Both the position numbers and the translations under genes were made by a program. A stretch of DNA of 6,740 bases from positions 1-6,740 of the forward strand of contig JAICLG010000168.1 in the NCBI GenBank assembly GCA_025927515.1, in the 5' to 3' direction. Below the pieces are notes generated by a model. The model saw only the letters and a program-made list of their open reading frames with translations. It was not told the origin of the DNA and did no database searches. This document shows, piece after piece, positions 6,421 through 6,740 of the stretch (the stretch's first letter is position 1; each line of letters starts with the position of its first letter). Source of the stretch: Hyphomicrobium sp. (lineage in GTDB: Bacteria > Pseudomonadota > Alphaproteobacteria > Rhizobiales > Hyphomicrobiaceae).

Positions 6421-6740
6421 ATGCTGTCGCGCTCGCCGCCGCTGATCGAAGCTTTCTTCTGTGTTGCTCTCGTGTTCGTTGGCGGCCATTGGACTCGTCC
6501 TGCTGCTGCCGACACGCCATCCGCTCTCCCACGGCTCAAATGCGTCGCCTGCCATGCCGGGCCGAACCGCGTGACTTTCGACAGCAAAACCGGCCAGTCC
6601 CGCACCGTCACGATCAGTATGCAGGACTTTCACAACGCAGAGCACGGAAAGACCGAATGTCTTGATTGCCACGCCAAAGGCTTCGACTCGTTCCCGCATC
6701 GTAATAAAAAGACGCAGACATGTATCGACTGCCATCCGCG
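6421..6740 (+). CDS. Secreted multihaem c-type cytochrome, N-terminal part (3'-truncated by window)
   Basis: The frame opens with ATG at 6421 and is still open at the window end, giving 106 full codons. Residues 1-30 form a signal peptide (hydrophobic core IEAFFCVALVFVGG, cleavage likely after PAAA), so the protein is periplasmic or further out. Three haem attachment motifs follow within 65 residues: CVACH (41-45), CLDCH (80-84) and CIDCH (101-105). Three further histidines in the mature part (His71, His75, His93) could serve as second axial ligands, consistent with bis-His low-spin hemes. The dense motif packing suggests a multihaem electron carrier, possibly of cytochrome c3 or NapC/NrfB-like type, not the mono-haem cytochrome c551i that normally accepts electrons from amicyanin. 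More haem sites may follow beyond the window. AGGAAG (6402-6407) is a rather distant ribosome site. Membership of the mau operon is unproven, since a 310-base gap precedes it. Confidence 0.85.
   Translation, partial: MLSRSPPLIEAFFCVALVFVGGHWTRPAAADTPSALPRLKCVACHAGPNRVTFDSKTGQSRTVTISMQDFHNAEHGKTECLDCHAKGFDSFPHRNKKTQTCIDCHP

Noticed and set aside
5835..6735. Overlapping minus-strand frames across the tatA-cytochrome gap
   Set aside because: Their translations are low-complexity Arg/Ser/Ala-rich and antisense to clear genes with signal peptide, TatA and CxxCH signatures; no independent gene is supported.

Overview
The window is the middle and 3' part of a methylamine utilisation (mau) gene cluster, read entirely on the + strand. 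It encodes periplasmic methylamine dehydrogenase (MADH), its assembly factors and its blue-copper electron acceptor. Protein sequences and gene order (mauB-E-D-A-C-J-G) resemble those of alphaproteobacterial methylotrophs such as Paracoccus and Methylorubrum/Methylobacterium. The TatA-like protein also carries an alphaproteobacterial-looking sequence. A Hyphomicrobiales-type methylotroph is my best guess, but this is inference from memory of related proteins, not a search.

Layout. mauB (heavy chain, 5' end outside the window) is followed by mauE (membrane protein) and mauD (membrane-anchored thioredoxin-like protein), which overlap by ATGA. mauA (light chain) follows and has every residue needed to form the tryptophan tryptophylquinone (TTQ) cofactor. 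A strong hairpin plus T-run lies directly after mauA. It is followed by mauC (amicyanin), mauJ (unknown function) and mauG (di-haem TTQ-maturation enzyme). mauF would be expected upstream of mauB, outside the window.

Beyond mauG the arrangement departs from the textbook clusters, where mauL/M/N would be expected. Here there is a second small secreted cupredoxin whose axial Met position is Ile, then a 68-residue TatA-like translocase subunit, then a gap of about 310 bases containing a strong stem-loop, then the start of a secreted multihaem c-type cytochrome with three CxxCH motifs that runs off the window.

How it fits together. MauA carries a long twin-arginine signal peptide, so a cluster-borne TatA could support its export. 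MauE and MauD are needed for the six disulfides of the light chain, and MauG completes TTQ from two Trp residues. The mature MADH oxidises methylamine to formaldehyde and ammonia and passes electrons to amicyanin. The second cupredoxin and the multihaem cytochrome are candidates for an additional or replacement electron-transfer branch, which is the least conventional part of the window. No mobile elements, tRNA, rRNA or CRISPR were seen.
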